NCBI RefSeq assembly: GCF_028686475.1
Contig: NZ_JAQUCA010000012.1
Span: 1 to 64,000 of the forward strand
DNA length: 64,000 nt
From: Giesbergeria sp.
GTDB taxonomy: Bacteria; Pseudomonadota; Gammaproteobacteria; Burkholderiales; Burkholderiaceae_C
Direction: 5' to 3'
Below are positions 59,167 to 64,000 of the stretch, piece by piece. How positions within the stretch are numbered: the first letter of the stretch is position 1; each line of letters begins with the position of its first letter. The notes under the pieces are model-generated. The model searched no databases and was not told the origin of the DNA. It saw nothing but the letters and a program-made list of their open reading frames with translations. The position numbers were made by a program, and so were the translations under genes.

Positions 59167-61131
59167 ATGTTGTATCCCCAGGAATTCGATGTCATCGTGG
59201 TCGGTGGCGGCCATGCCGGAACCGAGGCCGCTTTGGCCGCTGCCCGCATGGGTTGCCAGACCTTGCTGCTCACCCACAACATCGAAACCTTGGGCCAGAT
59301 GAGCTGCAACCCGAGCATTGGCGGCATCGGTAAAGGCCATTTGGTGAAAGAAGTGGATGCCTTGGGCGGTGCGATGGCGCTGGCCACGGACGAAGGCGGC
59401 ATTCAATTTCGCATCCTCAACAGCAGCAAAGGCCCCGCCGTGCGCGCCACGCGGGCGCAGGCCGACCGGATTTTGTACAAAGCGGCTATCCGCCGGATGC
59501 TGGAAAACCAACCCAACCTCTGGCTATTCCAGCAAGCGGTGGATGATTTGATGCTGGAAGGCGACCGGGTGGTGGGGGCTGTGACGCAAATTGGCGTGCG
59601 CTTTCGCAGCCGCAGCGTGGTACTGACCGCCGGAACCTTCTTGGATGGCAAAGTGCATGTCGGCCTGAACCACTATGCCGCTGGCCGTGCCGGAGACCCG
59701 CCCGCCATCAGCCTGTCGGCGCGCCTGAAAGAGCTACAACTGCCGCAAGCGCGCCTCAAAACCGGCACGCCACCGCGCATTGATGGCCGCACGATTGATT
59801 TTGCCCAATGCACCGAGCAGCCCGGCGACGGTATGCCCGGCGGCAATCACGAGGGCACGCTGCCGGTGTTCAGTTTTATGGGCAAGGCGGCCATGCACCC
59901 GCAGCAAATGCCGTGCTGGATTACCCACACCAACCAGCGCACGCACGACATCATTCGCAGTGGCTTTGACCGCAGCCCCATGTTCACCGGCAAAATTGAA
60001 GGCGTGGGGCCGCGCTACTGCCCTAGCGTGGAAGACAAAATCAACCGCTTTGCCGACAAAGACAGCCACCAAATCTTCTTAGAGCCAGAAGGTTTGACCA
60101 CGCACGAGTTCTACCCCAATGGCATCAGCACCAGCCTGCCATTTGACATCCAATTGGCGCTGGTACGCAGCATGAAGGGGCTAGAGAACGCCCACATTTT
60201 GCGCCCCGGTTATGCCATCGAATACGACTACTTTGACCCGCGCGCGCTCAAAAGCAATTTTGAAACCCGGCAGATTCAAGGCTTGTTCTTTGCCGGCCAA
60301 ATCAACGGCACCACGGGCTACGAAGAAGCCGCCGCCCAAGGCTTGTTTGCCGGTTTGAATGCCGCGCTGCAATGCCGGGGCCAAGACCCGTGGTTGCCCC
60401 GGCGCGATGAAGCCTATTTGGGCGTGCTGGTAGATGACCTGATTACCAAGGGCGTGACCGAACCCTACCGCATGTTCACCAGCCGGGCCGAGTTCCGCCT
60501 GCAACTGCGCGAAGACAACGCCGATATGCGCCTGACCGAGCAAGGCCGCCACATGGGCTTGGTGGACGATGCCCGTTGGGAAGCCTTCAGCCGCAAGCGC
60601 GATGCCGTGGCACGTGAAACAGAACGCCTTAAATCCACTTGGGTCAATCCGCGCATCCTGCCCGCCGCAGAATCGGAGCGCGTGCTGGGCAAAGCCATCG
60701 AACACGAATACAACTTGTTTGAATTGCTGCGCCGCCCGAACGTCTCTTATGCCGCCTTGATGGAGATGGACGGCAGCAAATACGCCAGCAGCGCTGTTTC
60801 ACGTGAAACCTTGGGCGATGCCACCGATGCGGTGTTAGAGCAGGTAGAAATTGCCGCTAAATACGCGGGCTACATCGACCGGCAAAAAGACGAGGTGCAA
60901 CGCGCGGCGCACTACGAAAGCCTGCGCCTGCCGCCCGAGTTGGATTACCTGCAAGTCTCTGCCCTGAGCATGGAAGCACGGCAAAAACTGCAAAAGCACC
61001 GCCCTGAAACCTTGGGCCAAGCCTCGCGCATTTCGGGCATTACCCCGGCCAGCGTGTCACTGCTGCTGGTGCATCTGAAAAAAGGCGGCTTTAAGGGCTT
61101 TGCCAGCAGCACCACCCCGGAGGCAGCATGA
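59167..61131 (+). CDS. mnmG: tRNA uridine 5-carboxymethylaminomethyl modification enzyme
   Basis: 654 residues. FAD-binding '[18 protein letters not shown]' at about 12-29, '[21 protein letters not shown]', '[14 protein letters not shown]', and the C-terminal '[20 protein letters not shown]' and '[20 protein letters not shown]' regions. With MnmE it modifies the wobble uridine of several tRNAs. It overlaps rsmG by ATGA, the classic gidA-gidB pair. A 14-base palindrome matching parS lies inside the gene. Confidence 0.97.
   Translation: MLYPQEFDVIVVGGGHAGTEAALAAARMGCQTLLLTHNIETLGQMSCNPSIGGIGKGHLVKEVDALGGAMALATDEGGIQFRILNSSKGPAVRATRAQADRILYKAAIRRMLENQPNLWLFQQAVDDLMLEGDRVVGAVTQIGVRFRSRSVVLTAGTFLDGKVHVGLNHYAAGRAGDPPAISLSARLKELQLPQARLKTGTPPRIDGRTIDFAQCTEQPGDGMPGGNHEGTLPVFSFMGKAAMHPQQMPCWITHTNQRTHDIIRSGFDRSPMFTGKIEGVGPRYCPSVEDKINRFADKDSHQIFLEPEGLTTHEFYPNGISTSLPFDIQLALVRSMKGLENAHILRPGYAIEYDYFDPRALKSNFETRQIQGLFFAGQINGTTGYEEAAAQGLFAGLNAALQCRGQDPWLPRRDEAYLGVLVDDLITKGVTEPYRMFTSRAEFRLQLREDNADMRLTEQGRHMGLVDDARWEAFSRKRDAVARETERLKSTWVNPRILPAAESERVLGKAIEHEYNLFELLRRPNVSYAALMEMDGSKYASSAVSRETLGDATDAVLEQVEIAAKYAGYIDRQKDEVQRAAHYESLRLPPELDYLQVSALSMEARQKLQKHRPETLGQASRISGITPASVSLLLVHLKKGGFKGFASSTTPEAA
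60606..60621 (+). promoter_or_regulatory. Degenerate parS-like site in mnmG
   Basis: CGTGGCACGTGAAACA shares 13 of 16 bases with the parS consensus TGTTTCACGTGAAACA; the right half is exact and the left half has three mismatches. It lies 189 bases before a stronger site. Confidence 0.35.
60795..60810 (+). promoter_or_regulatory. parS centromere-like site in mnmG
   Basis: TGTTTCACGTGAAACC differs from the parS consensus only at the last base, and the central 14 bases (60796-60809) are a perfect palindrome. parS sites bind ParB and cluster near the replication origin, sometimes inside genes of the gid region. Confidence 0.75.
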
Positions 61132-61859
61132 ACAGCAGCGATTTAGCAGCACCACTGCGCCAAGGCCTACACGCGCTGGGCCTGCACTTGAGCGATGCCC
61201 AAGTGCAACAACTGCTCGACTTTATGGCCTTGCTGCAAAAGTGGAACAAGGTGTATAACCTGACGGCGGTACGCAACCCGGCAGAAATGCTCACGCACCA
61301 CCTGCTCGATAGTCTGGCTGCCGTGCCGCCCTTGCAGCGGCATTTAGCCCGCTTGGCCGCAGCGGGCAGCACCGCCCCACGCCTGTTGGATGTAGGTGCT
61401 GGCGGTGGCCTGCCGGGCGTGGTGTTCGCCATTTGCTGCCCGGCGTTGGACGTGAGTTGCGTGGATACCGTGGCCAAGAAGGCAGCCTTCCTCCAGCAGG
61501 CGGCAGTCACCTTAAAACTGCCAAACCTGCATGGCATCCATGCGCGGGTGGAAGCATTAACCGGCCCGTTTGATGTGGTCAGTTGCCGCGCTTTTGCCTC
61601 CTTGCCCGATTTCACCACTTGGTCGCGGGCTGCCTTGGGGCCGCACAGCCTCTGGCTGGCCATGAAAGGCAAACACCCGCACGATGAAATCGCTGCCCTG
61701 CCCACCGAGGTGCAAGTGGTTCAGGTAGAACCCTTGACCGTGCCGGGCTTAGAGGCCGAGCGCTGTATTGTCTGGTTGCGCTTGGCCATCGTTGGGGCTG
61801 GCGCTGGCTTTGGCGGCCCGACTGCGCGCACTGTGCAAGGCGCGCACCACGGTTTGTAA
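61128..61859 (+). CDS. rsmG: 16S rRNA (guanine(527)-N7)-methyltransferase
   Basis: 243 residues; typical RsmG is about 207-220. SAM motif '[17 protein letters not shown]' and '[18 protein letters not shown]' are present. The usual end of the protein (ERCIVWLR) is followed by some 25 extra residues ([16 protein letters not shown]...) read from the antisense strand of the ProQ-like gene, giving a 111-base convergent overlap. It overlaps mnmG by ATGA. parA and parB, which often follow, are absent. Confidence 0.95.
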   Translation: MNSSDLAAPLRQGLHALGLHLSDAQVQQLLDFMALLQKWNKVYNLTAVRNPAEMLTHHLLDSLAAVPPLQRHLARLAAAGSTAPRLLDVGAGGGLPGVVFAICCPALDVSCVDTVAKKAAFLQQAAVTLKLPNLHGIHARVEALTGPFDVVSCRAFASLPDFTTWSRAALGPHSLWLAMKGKHPHDEIAALPTEVQVVQVEPLTVPGLEAERCIVWLRLAIVGAGAGFGGPTARTVQGAHHGL

Positions 61860-62666
61860 ATCCATGCCATACATCTCGGCAAAGGCGGGCAGGCTTTTTT
61901 GACCGCTGGCTTCAAAAGTGCGTAGCAGGGCTTCTTCGCGCGCTACTTTGGCGGCCAATTCGGCCAAGGCTTGGTCGAGTAAAGCCGTGGCGGCTTCGTC
62001 GCGCGTGCGGACGCGCTCGGCATAGGTTTCGCGCGCTAGGCCGCTGGCTTCGATATTGGCAATGATGCGTGCGTGCAACTTGGCAGTCAGTGCGGGCTGC
62101 TTGTAGCCTTGGCGGCGGCGGTACACCTCTAGCAAAGCGTGGTGGATATGCTCCGGGGCCATCGCCTCGACGGGCTGGCCTTGCAAGTCATAGCGCTGCT
62201 GGCCCGTGGCCACGGCTTGTAGGTAGCGCGTAGAGCGCGTATGCAGCCCCAGCGCTTGCTTGAGGGCTTCGCGCTCGAACAAATCGGGGTGGGCCGCTAT
62301 CAAATCTTGAAAAATACCCCGCTTGAGCGGGCGAAACACCGCGCCAAACAGGGCCGGATAGAGTTCGGCCAATTTTTCTAGCATGGGCGGCACCGGGCGT
62401 GGCGCACGGCGGGCCGCTTCGGTAGCGCTTGCTGGCACGGCTGTGGCATCCGCAGGGTCGGCATTGGCATGGGCTTTGGCTTTGGCACCACGTTTCCCTC
62501 CTCGACGGGTGCGCGGGCGGCGCGGTGCAGCAGCAGGGCCATCAGCTGGGCCATCAGCGGCAGCGGCCTCGGTCGGTGTAACGACCAAGCTTGCAGCCAC
62601 CTCGGTGGCAGCAAGGGGTGCCATCGAGGCAGATAAAGAAGAAGCGGCGGGCGCGGAATCGGTCAT
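61749..62666 (-). CDS. ProQ/FinO-family RNA-binding protein
   Basis: 305 residues from ATG 62664-62666 (MTDSAPAASS). A low-complexity Ala/Pro/Arg-rich N-terminus (about 1-95) with a basic patch near 'RRPRTRRGGKRGAK' is followed by the FinO/ProQ domain (about 100-205: 'LYPALFGAVFRPLKRGIFQDL', 'LHTRSTRYLQAVATGQQRYDL') and a helical C-terminal part ('[20 protein letters not shown]'). Proteins of this family are RNA chaperones for small RNAs. Its 3' end overlaps rsmG on the other strand. Confidence 0.86.
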   Translation of the reverse strand: MTDSAPAASSLSASMAPLAATEVAASLVVTPTEAAAADGPADGPAAAPRRPRTRRGGKRGAKAKAHANADPADATAVPASATEAARRAPRPVPPMLEKLAELYPALFGAVFRPLKRGIFQDLIAAHPDLFEREALKQALGLHTRSTRYLQAVATGQQRYDLQGQPVEAMAPEHIHHALLEVYRRRQGYKQPALTAKLHARIIANIEASGLARETYAERVRTRDEAATALLDQALAELAAKVAREEALLRTFEASGQKSLPAFAEMYGMDLQTVVRALHSARSRAAKASASPNDGQAQPDNTALGL

Positions 62667-62731
62667 GAAAAATTCGATTAAATCAAAGTAGCGAATGATG
62701 CCAGCCTTGGGCGCACATGGTGCAACACCTA

Positions 62732-63529
62732 TCAGCTGGATGGGGGCGGTGGGGGCGGCGGCTCCACAGCCGTCAAACGGCGTGCGGGTTGCCACAGGTA
62801 GGCGCGGTCTATCCACAAGGGCGGCAGCGCCAAGGCGAGCAAAATGAGCGCCAAGGGCACCACCGAGACAAACCCCAGATGCTTAAAACCCAGCGCCCCC
62901 ACAATGCCACCGACCAAAAACATGCCCAACAACCCCGCAAACAGACGCAAGCGCTGGAGGTTGGCGCGCACCTGCTGCTCGGGGCGGCGTGGGCTGCGGT
63001 TCCAATAGAGCATTTTGCCCAGCTCAATGCCCAAATCGGTGATGATGCCCGTCATGTGCGTAGTGCGAATTTGCGAAGACGACATTTTGGTGACGGTGGC
63101 ATTTTGCAGCCCCATGATAAAGGACAGCAACAACACCGTGACCGGCACCGCAAATGGGGTGTGCCAATCCAAGGTGATGCTGCCCACCAGCCCAAACAGC
63201 AGCATTAGCAGCGCCTCTATCAGCAAGGGCAGGGCATAAGCGCTGTGCAAGCGGTGGCGCAACGACCAATTCACCAAAATAGCCGTCAGGGCGGCCCCGC
63301 CAACAAACGACAGCAAGGCCCCCAAGGCACTCAGCACCAGCAGCATATTGCCCAGCACCAAATTGTCGGCCAGCAAAGAGACAAAGCCCGTCATGTGCGA
63401 GGTGTAGAGCCGCAACACCAAAAACCCCCCTGCATTGATAGCGCCCGCATTAAAGGCCAGCAACAAACCCAAACGGCGGTTGCTGATGTCGGTGCGGTGC
63501 TGCCCCGTTAGGTGGCGAAAGCGGCGCAT
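62732..63529 (-). CDS. DUF1275 (YoaK-like) membrane protein
   Basis: 265 residues from ATG 63527-63529; a TTG five codons earlier is possible. Six or so membrane helices and the family signatures 'FNAGAINAGGFLVL', 'TSHMTGFVSLLADNL' and 'GLQNATVTKMSSSQIRTTHMTG'. Function not established for the family. The C-terminus is a proline run. It lies between trpB and the ProQ-like gene on the same strand. Confidence 0.87.
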   Translation of the reverse strand: MRRFRHLTGQHRTDISNRRLGLLLAFNAGAINAGGFLVLRLYTSHMTGFVSLLADNLVLGNMLLVLSALGALLSFVGGAALTAILVNWSLRHRLHSAYALPLLIEALLMLLFGLVGSITLDWHTPFAVPVTVLLLSFIMGLQNATVTKMSSSQIRTTHMTGIITDLGIELGKMLYWNRSPRRPEQQVRANLQRLRLFAGLLGMFLVGGIVGALGFKHLGFVSVVPLALILLALALPPLWIDRAYLWQPARRLTAVEPPPPPPPSS

Positions 63530-63558
63530 AACAAGCAGAGGCAAGGCATAGGGCAGAA

Positions 63559-64000
63559 TTAAAGCCCCAAATGCTGCGCTACAAAATCGGCATCCTTATC
63601 GCCACGGCCCGACAGGTTGACCAAAATGGTTTGCTCGGGCGACATGGTTTTGGCGACTTTCATGGCATAGGCCACCGCATGGGCGCTTTCTAATGCCGGA
63701 ATGATGCCCTCGGTGCGCGACAGCGTCATGAAGGCATCCAGGCATTCGTCGTCGGTGACGGATTCGTACTGCACCCGGCCAATGTCTTTCAGGTAGCAAT
63801 GCTGTGGCCCCACGCCGGGGTAATCCAAACCCGAGGCAATCGAATACACCGGCAGCGGCTCGCCTTGCGCGTCTTGCAAGGTGTAGCAGGCAAAGCCGTG
63901 CAGCGCACCCTTGGTGCCGCGCGCCATCGTGGCGGCGTGGTCGGGTGTATCCAAACCCTTGCCCGCAGGCTCTACGCCCACCAGTTGCACTGCCGCATCG
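63559..64000 (-). CDS. trpB: Tryptophan synthase beta chain, C-terminal part (runs off window)
   Basis: About 146 residues are visible; the frame continues past the right edge. '[18 protein letters not shown]', '[17 protein letters not shown]', '[18 protein letters not shown]' and '[12 protein letters not shown]' are the C-terminal TrpB segments. TrpB joins indole and serine with pyridoxal phosphate. trpA, normally directly downstream, is not there: the DUF1275 gene starts 29 bases after the stop codon. Confidence 0.93.
   Translation of the reverse strand, partial: DAAVQLVGVEPAGKGLDTPDHAATMARGTKGALHGFACYTLQDAQGEPLPVYSIASGLDYPGVGPQHCYLKDIGRVQYESVTDDECLDAFMTLSRTEGIIPALESAHAVAYAMKVAKTMSPEQTILVNLSGRGDKDADFVAQHLGL

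Overview
The window reads as chromosomal DNA of a betaproteobacterium of the order Burkholderiales, most likely Comamonadaceae. This is inferred from protein sequences I recognise (malate synthase G, two-domain MaeB, LptD-SurA-RsmA, FinO/ProQ-type protein, a small DUF3149 protein) and from the gene order; no search was run. Gene density is high and both strands are used. No tRNA, rRNA, CRISPR array or prophage was seen.

Layout. 1-195: 3' end of an IS5-type insertion sequence. 0.3-7.0 kb: an envelope protein, then a five-gene operon (porin, PstS-like binding protein, SpoIIE phosphatase, HATPase, STAS) that looks like a partner-switching signalling module, facing a hemerythrin-diguanylate cyclase. 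7.1-11.1 kb: rsuA-type pseudouridine synthase, an orphan ParA, queA, trpD. 11.1-17.1 kb: a broken transposase, then dnaN and gyrB. dnaA is not next to dnaN, and gyrB carries a 575-residue intein. 17.2-20.2 kb: an MmeI-like restriction-modification enzyme ending in a small inverted-repeat element. 20.2-27.1 kb: polyphosphate:AMP phosphotransferase, chemoreceptor, cob(I)alamin adenosyltransferase, cytochrome c', maeB. 27.4-35.4 kb: barstar-like protein, radA, and a chemotaxis operon cheA-mcp-cheW-cheR. 35.4-40.3 kb: dsbA, a SPOR protein and argS, with an IscB nuclease and its structured omega-RNA region inserted between argS and the SPOR gene. 40.3-50.5 kb: glcB, rsmE, amgK, lptD, surA, rsmA. 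50.5-51.2 kb: a HigBA-type toxin-antitoxin pair. 51.2-59.0 kb: SPOR protein, birA and a SET-domain gene, divergent from topB (with a C-terminal SWIB domain) and an Mrr-like membrane endonuclease; then a CaiB-like protein and PhnA. 59.1-64 kb: mnmG (with a parS-like palindrome inside), rsmG, a ProQ-like gene, a DUF1275 membrane protein and the 3' part of trpB.

The most unusual items are the intact IscB with a well-folded upstream RNA region and a candidate guide taken from the argS flank; the gyrB intein with a helix-turn-helix segment inside its homing-endonuclease region; the convergent gene pair whose two stop codons both lie in the ends of one inverted-repeat element; and the SET / topoisomerase-SWIB / Mrr-zinc-ribbon neighbourhood. 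Origin-associated genes (dnaN, gyrB, mnmG, rsmG) are present but in a scrambled order, without dnaA or parAB beside them.
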